This document shows, piece by piece, positions 22,146 through 33,589 of a DNA stretch of 64,000 nucleotides (position 1 is its first letter; every line of letters starts with the position of its first letter). A program made the translations under genes and the position numbers. The notes beneath the pieces were generated by a model that searched no databases, had not been told where the DNA came from, and saw nothing but the letters and a program-made list of their open reading frames with translations. Location of the stretch: the NCBI GenBank assembly GCA_016508695.1, contig VNKQ01000020.1, positions 806,001-870,000 of the forward strand. The letters run 5' to 3'. Origin of the DNA: Hyphodiscus hymeniophilus (taxonomy: Eukaryota > Ascomycota > Leotiomycetes > Helotiales > Hyphodiscaceae).

Positions 22146-24500
22146 CTACGCCAGCTCAGCACCCAGCTTCTCAAACTCCACCTTCAGGAATTCCTCCGCG
22201 TTCACCAACTCCGTACTCCCATAAACCACTCTCCGTCTACCAGCTCCCTTCTCAGCACCACTTCCCCCAGCACCGGTCCGCTTTGCCCATTCTTGAAGAT
22301 TCCCGTACTCGTCCATACTCCCACCACCGACCGTAAACACAATCGCTTCACTAAAGCCCTGCCTCCTCTGCCCAAACGTCGCGCCCATCCCCGGCCCACT
22401 CGCACTTCCCATCCCCCAGGCATCGTATCGCCCTTCCTCGCCACGCTCGGTGGCGGCATGGTGCCTCTCGCATTCGCGCTCCTCGGATCGAAGTAAAGGT
22501 AATTCTCCGTTTTTCCGATGGCGGAGGACGATGCGCCTGCGGGGTCCATGATCGACTCGCAAATCTTGGTCACGGTGAGATCGCGGTTTGCCGGGAGGAA
22601 ATTCTTGACTCCTGATATCAGATTTTCGAAGTTTGCACCCACCCCGGATTCTTTGAGGGAGGAGGTTAGGCGTGAGGAGATGGAGGAGAAGCCTCTGAAG
22701 AGCTCGGCGGAGGCGGAAGCTTGGGCGGGGGTTTGTGTTGGTGCTGTTGTCATCATTGTCATGCGTGTTGTCGCGCGAACCCTGGTGCATGTTAGAATAG
22801 GCTGCGGATCAGAGAGAGAAACATACTGTTTGACATATGCGAGTGAGGTAGTGTCTGCTCCAGCAGCCTTCAAGGCTTCTTCGAACTTCTCGAGATCTTG
22901 TCTTGAGACGTTCTGCTCTGTGCTGAGGAACCAGATGATAAACAGTCGTAGCTTATCCATTGGGTTATTGCCCTTATCTTGATCACTCAGAAGCTCAAGC
23001 ATCTGTGCTGTCGTCTGCTTCATGATGTTTTCCTCCATTTGGTAGTAGTTATCTAGCTGGCGGTTCTTTATGCCATTTAGAAGACCTGCCAGTATGTTCA
23101 TGTGCATGTCTAGGACCGCTTTTCGTTCCCGCAATTCAGGTAACTTGGTGATTGCAGCTTGTAGGTGTTGGGCGCCTGCACTGGGAGTGTCGCTCTGAAG
23201 ATCTTCTATTGAAGACGCTCCTGTCTTCTTCGTGATCTCATTCGCTTCATCTCTATACCGCATCAATTCTGCATCAATATCTTCCGCAACCTGTGGGAAT
23301 GGTACACCGGCGTTCTTGGCCCAGAAGAAGTCGTTCGCAGTTAGATCATAAGCCTTCTTCGTCGTGCCTTTTGCAGGAGCAGTTTCGTCGATTGGTGTCT
23401 CGACAGTGATGCGATTGAGTTTCATGTTCAAAACGTCATGAACAAGCGATTGGTAGGTCCAGGAATGTGATAGCATGGGGATCAGATCGACGTTCCTATC
23501 CAGAATTACGAGCACAGGTCTTGATGAGGGCGTTCCGCTTGCCGTGGAAGGTCGGCTACTCGAGGTGGAGAAGAGGTTGTCTTTCGAGTTAAGGATGTGG
23601 TCTCGGAGCTTTCGATCAAGTTTTGCGGAAATCATTTCCGCTGCAGCGCCCTTCGGGCATCGTATTATGGGCATAACGCCTAGGAGAGTTAGTAAGGCCG
23701 TTCACTTTGTAATCGCAGTCATCCATACCCATTGTCACCATGACGCTGAATAGGCCACTGACGATCCTGTCTATAACATGGTCTAATTCCTCATCCTGTG
23801 TCCTTGCGCTATTCAGTGCCCAATATGTGTTCTCCTTTCTCATTCCCAAGCTAAACAAGTCTGGTTCTCCAACAATGAAATTGAGGTACTGGTCGTAGAA
23901 TTGTGCAATGCTCTCCGAGGTTCCAGCCTCAGCAGTTTGTTTTGCGAAGTCTTCTAGTAGGGGCCGGGGTATCGAAGAGAGGAAATTAATATATGCTGGG
24001 GAGTAGAGGCCTTTGGAGAGATCGGACGTAATGGAGTGTAGATTCGACGCGGTAGGTTCGACAAGGTATAGGACAGGGACATCGGGAATTGGGTGTCTTG
24101 CAGATGCTATGTGCCTGGTTTGATCAGCAATTTGTGCGGGAGCTGCCCCTCCCCAGAGTGTCTCCTTTCCGAATACTCACATGTGCATTGTAACTCCCCA
24201 TGTCCGCAGATCATTCACTCTCAGAACACTGCTTATAACATCTCTTCCCAAATCATCAAACACCAAGACTTTCCATATTGGATCTCCATCCGAGTTCAAG
24301 ATTGGAGCTGTGGGAACTGCCAGACCATTTGCTGCGGCATGATCGCTATCACCATTGGCGCCTTCTCCCGAGTCGTGATTCAAATTCAACATGCGCTCGA
24401 TCGACCCTAAGACCGACTATTAGCTTGGTACACACGTGGGGAGTTGGCAACATGTACTGATTTGACGATCTCGTAGTGAGTTGTGGCTCGTTGTTGCCAT
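22146..24500 (-). CDS. SLY1: SLY1, Sec1/Munc18-family ER-Golgi fusion protein (one frameshift)
   Basis: Five exons: 24500-24458, 24406-24181, 24114-23729, 23679-22827 and 22781-22146, about 714 residues if one base is restored. Family blocks are SLRDRQ...SIERMLNLN at the N-terminus, WKVLVFDDLGRD, IPDVPVLYLVEP, GLFSVMVTMG, VLVILDRNVDLIPMLSHSWTYQ and, near the end, FSEAIVFTVGGGSMDEYGNL. SM proteins bind syntaxins (Sed5) and SNARE bundles; Sly1 acts in ER-Golgi transport. Frame breaks in the last exon: the part through about residue 625 and the FGQRRQGFSEA part are offset by one base. One extra C in the + strand C5 run 22413-22417 restores a smooth GGMGSASGPGMGA linker. The 45-bp intron 22782-22826 is a multiple of three and has no stop, so retention would be silent for frame. 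It is convergent with chitin synthase, 239 bp apart. Confidence 0.92.
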
Positions 24501-25728
24501 GATTGCGTAGAAGGCTGTGGTTCAGCCGTACTGGAGATTGTGTATCATGAATCCACGACGGTTGTAACAAATGTCATATGAAGTTGGGAATGTTATTCAG
24601 GACAGATCAGCGATGCCTGAGTCCATAGCTTGTGCTTGGTGGCTCCTGAAATTCAATGGACGGGAACCTGCGTTCAAACGAATGGGGACTAGCGGGCTTA
24701 GCGCACAGTGCGGAATGAAACGACTTCCACCGGTTCTTGTCTCTCATCCAACTTCACTCCTTTCATTCAACTCCAACTCCACCTGTTCCATCATTCAACC
24801 CTTCGGCCCATCATGGCCACGACTCTTAACAGATACAAATGATCGTACTATTGAACTGAACAAAGTGACTGGCTCGGGATTAAGAGGGCTGCTCGTGGGA
24901 AGAGCCGGCCGTTCACTTTAGAAAAGGGTACGGTAACACCTAACTTTTTTGATCGCACCTGGAGGTGAAAATATCATCATCGTCGTCGTCGCCATTATCG
25001 CAACCAAGAGGACACCACCACCTCAAGTGCTATAGGCGCAAGAAAGGCAATGCTCTCAACGAGAGTTGCATTCTGGAAGGTTTCATAACGCTATCAAACC
25101 AGGCCACGTACGATTTAAGTTGCCCGTATTACAGCAGTGCACTCAGAGAGAGATCGCTGTCAGATTGCGCTGTGGTGCATTCGCAGTGCAGTGCAGTGCG
25201 TTGCAATACAGTCGGCGGGGTCTGGTCGGGCGTGTGTATACCTACTCTGCCTACTGGAGAATACCCAACAACACCCGGGGGCTTTTTGACTGGCATTTGC
25301 TCTCTCTCACTCCCGCGGGCTGGCCGATCTGCCAATCTACAGATCCACCAAAAATACCGTCAATCCGTCTGTGGTCACGGAAATCCTGTGTGCTCCCCCA
25401 TATCCCCCTTTCCCCCTATTTTAGCCGCTTCCAGGCCGTTCGTGCATCAGTACATCCAGTTCACACACACATTTTCCCTTGGGTCTCGATTCTTGCCGCC
25501 GAGGAGGCGAGGAACAGGGAAGAGAAAGCTTGGAAGCTGGGTAGCTTGGTTACTCGAGTGCTGATTGCTGATTCAGATCTTCGTTTAGCCCACCAATCAA
25601 ATCACCGCCTCACTTTTTCGATAATCGACTCCCCCTTTTCACTTCACTCACACCTTGAAACTCCACTCCTTCCGCGTATCACGTGAGTGCCACTTGTAAC
25701 GACTTGTGACATCGAACATCGAGTCGAG
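24501..25728. promoter_or_regulatory. Divergent upstream region, SLY1 / PNUTS-like gene
   Basis: 1.2 kb between the two start codons with no supported exon. Near 25185-25210 there is a TGCAGTGCAGTGC-type repeat. A CACGTG site at 25680-25685 lies about 45 bp before the PNUTS-like ATG and overlaps a GTGAGT that could be a 5'UTR donor. A short TCG/GTC repeat lies at about 24975-24992. Confidence 0.5.
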
Positions 25729-28700
25729 ATGGAGGGAAATAACAGTCATGCATATCTCCAAGGGGATGTCAACTATGACGATTTAATGAACGGCACTGGC
25801 TGGCCAACCCCAACCGATCAATATGCATTTCAACAACCACATCCCACACAGGCTTCGTATGTTCCTCATTATCAGAACCAACCGTCATTCGAGCAGTTCG
25901 ATCTTCACCAGCAGTCATATCCCTCTGCAACATATACAAACTCTCCATACACGGATCAATCTCAGTATCAACATGCAAGACCCTCCGATGTGTTTGGCCC
26001 TACATCGTATAATCTTGATCCTGCCTTGCAGACTCCCGGCTCGTACCCTGTTGACGGTTCCTTCTCCTATGGTCATCATGGCGACAATAACACAATCGCT
26101 CCTTCGACACTTCAATATCAAATGGCTTCTGCTCAGCCTGCCGCGAATCGTAGCTCCTCAAGCGCTGCCTTTCAACGACCAGCTAGTGACTACAACCAGC
26201 AGCCTCAAGATCCAGTCTACTTCAATAATACGCAAAGTGGCAACATGCAAAACATTGAAAACTCCATTCGATATCCCGCTTTGCCTAGCAACTCTCCGAT
26301 TTCCGAATCAAACCCAATCTTGAAGGGGTTTGGAGGATCTGGAGACTTCTCGAGTGATGCTGCTCAACCACAAGTCCCGTCAGTCCAGCCAGTCCAGCCA
26401 GCCCAGCAAGTCCAGCAAGTCCAGCAAGTTCAGCAAGTCCAGCAAGTTCCGCAAGCTCAGCAAGTTCAGCCCAGAACTTCAAAAGAAATCCTCAGAATTA
26501 CGCACCCTGAATTGCATGCCGCCAATAACACATCTTCCCGACCCCGCTTTCACTATGCGCCGTTCCTATCCTGGGAGGATACACCCCTCCAAGTAGCACC
26601 TGGCTTGAAGAGTAAGTACAGGTTCTTTGATGGATTCTCTGCTGGGATGTGCGGCTAATATGCTTACTAGATACTCTTCCGAAGTATCATCCACGTAAAT
26701 CGAGGAGTGGCAAAGAACTTGTTCCTGGTTTGGATATGTCCCGTAAGTCTTGTTAACTTGGTGTTCCACGTTTTCAGTAGTGTAAAAGTTGTCAGTATTG
26801 TTTTGTTGACATCTCGCTTAGGTACTTCCACACCAGCACGCGTCTCCGCGAAGAAACCCAAAGTCAAGACTTCCAAAGAACCCAGAATTGCAATCAGCAA
26901 ATACAGAGGAACAAGTCAAGGGCCAAAGCTTGTACATGATAAACTAGCCACTTTGCGGAGCGATGACACTGGCTCTGTAAAATCCCCTTCGACGCCAACA
27001 GAAACGAGCTCCTCGGAAGAAGAGTCGACCTCTGAGGAGGAGTCAGAGTACGAAGAGGACGAGGATATGCCTGTCAAACACTTTAGCGAGGTAAGCTTCG
27101 CTTCACCTTCACTGTTCTCTCTCCGTGATCGAACACCATGTAACCTCTGATTTACTTATTCTCTTGTTCCTTCGCGTCGTGTTTCTCACGAATAACGTCT
27201 ACTATCAATGGATTTATTAACGCCTGTTCAGGTACGCGTTGCGATCCGACCCACCGACGTTGCACGGGCGGCAGGATGGGATGCAATTGGAATTATCTGG
27301 AAAGATCCAAATTCGAATCCAAACTCAATCATTGTCAAAGGAGCCATTGAGGAATACGGAAACTTTGTCAGTGCTCTTCGTGTTCAGCTCAAAACAAATT
27401 CAACACAACTCGAAGAAGCTGCTTCTCGCCCTGCAGATGTTAACCGACTGAGACAGTCTCGTCAAGTTCTGCTCGAGTCTTTGTACCAGACAATCAATGC
27501 TGCTAATACGCTTGGGTACCCTGCAATAGTGGAGAATTTAGGAAGTCATCAGAAACTGGTGAATGGATTGACAACGACATTGATTGAGTGTATCAAGACG
27601 GACGACTTCCTTGGTAAACTGCCTAGGGCCGTTTTTAGCTTACTTGCAAAGTTTCAAAACATGTCTGATGCGCTACTAAAGAAGCTCAAATTTGATAGTA
27701 TCACAAAGCGGTGGGCCAAGAAAGGTGATGATCAGATTAAGCAGGACATTGCTAGCATCCTTGCAAACACCACCGAAGCCAAGGAGAAGGCAGCAATCGT
27801 CAAGAAGGAAGCACAGAAAACCGAAGATGCAAAATCCCTTCGTGACAAGATTGAACAGTCGAAACAAAGAACTGCCGATGCTCTAAAAGCTGCATCCAAC
27901 GCTTCAAACCCTGCAAAGAGACCACACGACGGAGATGGCGCTATCAGCAAGCCTACTAAGAAGTTCGCTTCAGACATTGCTGGCGCGCCAACGTCAAAGC
28001 TACTCCCTCCCAAACGATCAACCAATCTATTGGCGAACAACTTACTCGGTATATCCTCGAAACCTGCAGCCAAGCCAACCCCGAAGAGACGTGAACCCTC
28101 TCCTCCTACCGAATCGAAGCTCGGAGCCTTGTTAGCACAGATTGCTGAGCCAGTCAAACCACCAAAAGCTCCCGAAGCGAAGCCCCTCCCACCTGAGACA
28201 CCAGAGGAGAAGAAGCGTCGTGAACGGAAGGAGAGCAGACAACACTTACGCGTCAAGTTCAAGGAGGGAGCTGACCTTGAGGAGATACGGCTATTCAAGC
28301 ACGAGCAGGCGGAGGACGAAGGTCGCCAAGACGATATGCTTAGAGATTTTGGTGATGAACGATCTGAGGGTATGATGCACAAGCAGCGTGTCTCGGAGAG
28401 CATGGATTCCGCAATGGAAGGCGAAGACGATGATTACGATCCCGAAAACGTCACTTTTGAAGAAGCAGCTTATCCGAGCCTCGTGGGAATCGACTTCACC
28501 AACCTCGATAAGAACACTAAATTCGGTCCTACTTATGCGACTAGAGGTGGCGACAAGACCGTCGTAACTCCAGAACAACAGGCACAAGAACGACGCGAGG
28601 CTTTGGAGCTTATGGTTGTGTACACAGATCCAAAAGAAATACCCCCTTCTGCCAAGGAACCACCACATGGAGAGATTGGAATTGCTCAACAAGCACGAGA

Positions 28701-29619
28701 ATTGAAAGGACCGACCGAGCCTTGGGTGGTTCAACGATTGCAGGCAGCTCAGCACTATGGTCCCGAACATGCGGCTCAACTTTTGCAACAGCAAAAACTT
28801 AGAAACAACCAGCACATGCCTTCATCTGCCAACGTCAACACTACTCTTCAACATCTTGGTGGACCTCATTTTTCGAACTCGAACACAATGCAGCCCTCGA
28901 ACAAGCCTCAGGTACCTACTTTTGCCTCGAATGCTGCTGCATGGGAGAACCTTCAACGCATTGTCAACTCCTTGAAGGGCAAGCCATTCCCTCCTATCGA
29001 ACCACCCGATTGGATGAGGAATCCCGAGCAAAGAGCACAATGGTGGGATGGTTATAATAGGGACAATGCTGAGAAGGTGAAGATGCAAGCTGATGCTCAG
29101 ATTGCTCAACTCCGGGCATCTCAATTCCAACCACCGCCGATGGTCGCCGCGCAAGCCCAAATGCCGATGCATCCTATGATTGTCAATCCCTTCCCTGCAC
29201 CTCAGCCAAACATGCTTCAACAAGCTCCCGACATGACTCAACAAGTTCAGGCCTACCTGGCTGGCATGCAAGTTGGAGGAAACAGCAATGCTACACCGGC
29301 TCAACAACAGTATGACTACAACGGCTGGTCAGGAGGCAGTGGGCAAGACCGCGAATATGCTGATTACGATCCACAGAAGCGCTGGGATGGCGAACGAGAG
29401 AAGGAGAACGCGCGATCGAAGAAGAAACAAGGTCAAAACAAAGGCAACAACAGCAAGGACCGTGGCTATGAGATGAAGCAGTTCAATGAAGGCCATAACT
29501 TTGGAAACGATGGTCTCTTCGACGAGAATGGAGAATACAAGGGAAAGAAGAAGCCGTGCAGATTCTGGTCGGAGGGGAAATGCGTAAAGGGTGCTAAGTG
29601 CACATATCTCCACGATTAA
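25729..29619 (+). CDS. PNUTS-like PP1-binding protein with TFIIS-N-like domain and C-terminal CCCH finger
   Basis: Four exons (25729-26611, 26671-26742, 26822-27090, 27232-29619) give 1203 residues. The first 400 are low complexity (Gln/Pro/Ser) and include a VQ-rich tandem repeat and an acidic Ser/Glu stretch. Residues about 440-540 form a helical TFIIS-N/LW-like region (IIVKGAIEEYGNFVSALR, LGYPAIVENLGSHQKLV). A Lys/Ala/Pro-rich linker leads to LRVKFKEGADLEEIRLF, where R748-F751 is a perfect RVxF PP1-docking motif. The protein ends with one CCCH zinc finger, C-x7-C-x5-C-x3-H (CRFWSEGKCVKGAKCTYLH). TND, RVxF and terminal CCCH in this order match animal PNUTS (PPP1R10), the PP1 targeting subunit in Pol II termination and 3'-end processing. 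Equivalence is inferred. The function of the fungal N-terminal extension is unknown. Confidence 0.82.
26381..26472 (+). repeat. Coding minisatellite, (V/A)QQVQ repeat
   Basis: Nearly perfect 9-nt units (CCAGCAAGT type) inside exon 1 of the PNUTS-like gene encode repeated VQP/VQQ triplets. It is a 3n-period repeat, so copy changes would keep frame. Confidence 0.85.
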
Positions 29620-30067
29620 CGCAACTGAATCTCACCTTCGAACTCATGTAGCTCTTCGAATACCTCACCGCTTTCGAATTGAAAGGCTACCATGCCCTTT
29701 CCAATCCACCTTCCACTTACGCCCTCGCTTTCGAAGTTGGACGCAAAATCCATTCCATCCCAGAACATGAACCGGCTCATTCACCTTACGGCTGCGCTAT
29801 AAAGAGGATCTGCTTCTCATTTGTCGGATGAATGGCGTTTATAGGAAACTTTATACCCACAACATATCCAGACTCACAAAACTGTCGGAATATTTCCTTT
29901 TTCTGTATTGTATGACAACAGCATAAGGCATGGCGTAGCATGCGAGGGATTGCAGCAACTATATTGGCTGCATCGGAGGCTTTTCGGAACCTCATCTGGA
30001 AGCCGATTACCGCTTCTGTAACATCAGACTTCATCAAGGGTGGAGTTTCTTGTCTCATTGGAGACAT
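29616..30067 (-). CDS. Possible small gene of unknown function, tail-overlapping the PNUTS-like gene
   Basis: Two minus-strand blocks look coding but I cannot join them. Block 1 (30067 to about 29870) starts with ATG and reads MSPMRQETPPLMKSDVTEAV... and RKASDAANIVAAIPRMLRHA. Block 2 (29780-29616) reads MSRFMFWDGMDFASNF, GRWIGKGMVAFQF and EVFEELHEFEGEIQLR, then stops, and its composition is clearly protein-like. They are in different frames, and a TGA sits directly before the second ATG. A splice (a GTGAGT donor lies near 29878) or a small assembly error may connect them. The stop codon overlaps the stop region of the + strand PNUTS-like gene (29617-29619). No family recognised. Confidence 0.4.
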
Positions 30068-30804
30068 GGTGCTCGAATAAAGTCACTCTTGCTGTACATT
30101 AGTTTCGAAATGAAATGAATCGAATAAAGCCTTCTGGCAACAAGTGCTATGAATGTGAATCCGCTAAGGTTCAGTTTGATTACTTCCGTCAAACTCGGTC
30201 GTTTGGTCTGGTTAATGCTGTGGGCTGGGTGGACTTTGGTCGCAGGTTGCAGAATTTACAGTTGGCGCCGAGCAGTACCTTGGTCGGGTCAATACTTGTT
30301 AGTTGAGATCGAGGGTATACACCAGTCGATACAACATGATATTATACGGTAATATACGTCTTACAAATTCGAGTTCGATAAAATCAATAGCCGCATACCT
30401 TAATAAAAGAGCCCGTTAATAGCCCTATCCGCGGGACTCAGGGATTTCTCATTACCTGGCAAGCCTGGTATTGTGGGAGTGGAGTAGTCAGATCTGCTAT
30501 AGCCCCAATTTAAACCTTTTTCTTTTGACATTTTTTCTTTTGTTCTTAATAGATACTAGCAATAGCCACGAGTAAACAGCCCTACCCGGGGCCAAACGCC
30601 TTTTGTCTTTTGGCAATGAATAAAATAGGTACGCTTCCTCTTTCGGCCAGGTAAAGGAGAACCTGCATTGGCGGGACGAGCCGAAACCTAATTTTGTGAC
30701 CATGGCCATATTTGCCAGTTGGTACCTCCTCTTTTTCTTCCTCTTCGTATCGGTAGATTACACCAACTTTCCTTATCGAGTTGACTGATTTGAATACAAC
30801 TTCA
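30068..30804. other. Upstream region of the DUF218 gene
   Basis: About 0.74 kb, AT-rich in the middle, with no supported gene, repeat or RNA. It should contain the promoters of the DUF218 gene and, if real, of the divergent small gene. Confidence 0.5.
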
Positions 30805-31640
30805 ATGACTATCCCTTTATTACCTCCTACACAGCTTATCGTCGTCTGCTGCCACGCCATTTACCTTGGCGGTCAGACCCATGGAACATCCGAGGACGAA
30901 TGGCTCCTTGCTCCTTTCCAGCGTAGTGAAACATCAACATTTATATCCCATATCAAGACTGGATTATCTTTACTCTCTTCCTCCCCTCGTCCATATTGGT
31001 ATTCTCCGGCTCGAAGACGAGAAAGGAGACAGAGAAGAGTGAGGCAGAGAGTTACATGGATCTTTGCATAGACCATGAATTCTGGGGCTTGCACGGCTTT
31101 AAGACAGAGTGCGAAAGGGATAAATCGAAGGAGAGAATCCTGCTAGAAGAACAAGCTCTGGATTCGTTCGGCAACTTCATGTTCTCGCTTCTCAAATTCT
31201 GGAAATTCACGAGAACATGGCCAGAGAAGATCACGATCGTTTCTCATGAGTTCAAGCGGAAGCGGTTTCTGGATCTACATGTCAAGGCTGCGGGGTGGCC
31301 GTTGAACAAGGTTGGGTTTGTTGGGGTCGATCCGGATTACATGATCAAGGAAAGCCCGATGTGGGACGAGTTGCGTGCAGAGGAGGTGTGGAGGGGAGAG
31401 AAGGAGAGGGGGTTTACAGCTTGGAAGAGCGATCTTCTGGGTATGGGGGAAGTCTTGGTGGGAAAGAGGTTGGCGAGGAATTGTTGGAACGTTCCTCAGG
31501 CTTGGTTTGAGAATGAGGAGGAGAGGTTGAGGAGTGGAGTCAGATCGAGGCTTATAGAGCGGAAGAATGGGATTGTGGAGGAGGTACTGAGTGATGAGAG
31601 ACAGCCTTGGCAATACTTTTCTCCACACAGTCATGGTTAA
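30805..31640 (+). CDS. DUF218-domain protein (YdcF/SanA-like), one frameshift
   Basis: The N-terminal frame, from ATG 30805, reads LIVVCCHAIYLGG...EDEWLLAPFQ, with a hydrophobic first strand. The second frame carries ILVFSGSKT, SEAESYMDL, LEEQALDSFGNFMFSLLKF and the segment ITIVSHEFKRKRFLDLH. Together they have the DUF218 fold order known from bacterial YdcF/SanA and fungal relatives, whose biochemical role is not well defined. The frames are offset by one base: adding one C to the C4 run at 30983-30986 produces a continuous SSSPSSILVFSGS and a 278-residue protein. No GT-AG pair spans this point, so a small deletion, real or technical, is the simplest explanation. No signal peptide or membrane segment beyond the first strand is obvious. 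Confidence 0.78.
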
Positions 31641-32455
31641 TAAGCTCTTTCAATCCTAGAGATTTCTCAAGTTTGTCGAGATTTCATGCTTCCCTCAACC
31701 TGGCGACCTCAGCCCCGCCTCGATGCCTCGTCCCCGAGCCAATTTGTATACTTTACCTCTCAACTCTTCTCTACTGGGCCAATCACAGTCCTTCAGAGTT
31801 TGAAAGGCTCCCATCTTTTGTTGCACATTGCAAACTGGGAATAGCTTCATTCTTTGTTCATATGAGATACCATCCTTGAGAAGAACTTCAAAATAACAGT
31901 TTAAGAGCTTGCACACCTTGTGTTTCTCTCATACAGTCATTCCTCTATTGTTTTGTGTTGTCTGGGCTTTGTTGCACATCGCAGTCTCTGAATAACTTCA
32001 TCCTGTCTTTGGTGTAGTATACCATCCTTGAAAAGAACTTCAAAATAATAGTTCAAGAGCTTGCAATTCTCCGACTTCTACTATCTGGGAGCTACTCATT
32101 CTTTTGAGTTGTCTAGGGTTTTGTTGCACATCGCAATTTGGGAATAGCTTCAATTACTTCAGTTGAGGCATTACTAGCTTTGAGATGACTGGGAAAGAGG
32201 GTTAAGAGCTAGTATTCTGGCTTTTAGTAGGCCTTCGCTAATTCTTTGTCTCCGAAGGAAGGGAGTCTTATCTTAATCATGGTCGCTGGCTGGGGTTCAG
32301 GATACTTTGGTCGTGATATTAACTTAACTTTCTACTTTATTGCAAGTTGAGACTGCATGAGATATTGGGTTTTTGCCTCTTCACCAGTTTCTTCCAATTT
32401 CAAGCATTAGAAATCACCCTGTTGGAATGCAAAACAGTTTGATTACCTTAACTAC
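31641..32455. other. Convergent intergenic region containing a 152-bp tandem repeat
   Basis: The gap between the DUF218 gene and the hydrolase has no exon. Its centre is an imperfect tandem repeat described separately. Confidence 0.6.
31816..32215. repeat. Imperfect tandem repeat, about 2.6 copies of 152 bp
   Basis: The anchor TTTTGTTGCACATCGC or a near variant begins at about 31816, 31968 and 32120, giving spacings of 152 bp. A second shared segment (ACCATCCTTGAGAAGAACTT and its variant) occurs in copies 1 and 2, about 54 nt after each anchor. The third copy is truncated. Copies differ at many positions, so the duplication is old. It encodes no supported protein. Confidence 0.85.
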
Positions 32456-33589
32456 CTATATCTTGGAAGCTTTTGTCGAACTTCCTGCCAGGATATCACT
32501 GACAAATCTGGTGGTATCTTTGATCATGCCACTGCTATAAGCATGTCCAACTCCTGGATATACAATATCCTCGACGTAAACATCTCCATCCTTGTACCAA
32601 CCACTCGTAGCATTCTTCAAGAACCCCATGAAAGGCTCGGCACAGTGATACGGAACCAATTTATCGGCACCTCCTGAGCAGACAAGGACTTTCTTCCCTT
32701 TGATCTTTGCATCAAGAATGTCACGGAGGTATTTCTGTTCACTCTCTGATGGATAGGGTTGAATATCTGAGGTTCCAAATAGGATACCTCGTGGATCCCA
32801 CTTCTTGACACTGGCTACGAGAGCGTTGGGGAAGTCCGTACTTCCGAGAAATTCGGCGCCATCTGCTTTTGTGTAGGACCTTAGTTTTGACAATCTTGCA
32901 CGATCGGTCATGACCCCTACAACAGTCAGTTGATATAGATCTAGCTAGGCCTACGGATCTCAACCCGTCATGAGCACTTACGCATATAATCTGGACATCC
33001 AATGATTATTACAGCTGCGCTGACCCGAGGTTCGTTGAAGAAGACCTGCCAAGCAGCGTGTCCGCCTAGAGAGATTCCCATGACTAGGTTCTGCTCAATC
33101 ACCGGCCCATCTCCACCATGAAATATGTATGACCCAAGGTGATCAATGAGGAGACTTGTATCGAGTGCAGTCCCATTAATGACACTATAGCCAATCAGAC
33201 CAAGGACGTTCAAATCAGTCAAGGCCATACCTAAACATATCTTGAGCATGCGTTGGATTTCCACTTCTCCAGGCTTCGTTTGCCAATGGAGTAACTTCTC
33301 GACTCCCGTGGTTCCTTTGATCAAAGGCTACAGCTATGAGACCAACAGTGCGGTCAGATGAGCGTCGTCGATTCCAATCACTAATGCATGTGGCCGCAAC
33401 GGCCTGCATGGTTTGTTTCGTAGCAAGTCTGGGATGAAGCAGCCAGAGACATGATATTGACTTGGAAGCTTCACTAAGCTCCTCGAGGCCATAAACAGTT
33501 GTAAGAATTCCTGCTATATGCAAAGTTCTGGATGATATCGGAGGGGGAGGGGTTGTATGCGAGTTTGCGAGTGGGTCAGGAGTTGCCAT
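32456..33589 (-). CDS. Alpha/beta hydrolase
   Basis: Three exons, 33589-33231, 33184-32982 and 32916-32456, give 340 residues. The nucleophile elbow is GISLGG (GxSxG), a probable acid is in CSGGADKLVPY, and a probable catalytic His is in PGVGHAYSS, in the correct order for the fold. The N-terminal AVAFDQRNHGSR strand (AFDxRxHG) is also typical. No signal peptide is seen, so the enzyme is probably intracellular. The substrate is unknown; such proteins are often annotated as serine hydrolase or S9-like. Start ATG 33589 gives MATPDPLANS; an upstream in-frame ATG at 33688 would add 33 residues. It is divergent from the PLD gene (515 bp between starts). Confidence 0.85.

Noticed and set aside
27732..28403. 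223-codon minus-strand frame
   Set aside because: It is complementary to the Lys/Ala-rich coding part of the PNUTS-like gene, and its Ser/Phe/Leu-rich content is the expected shadow.
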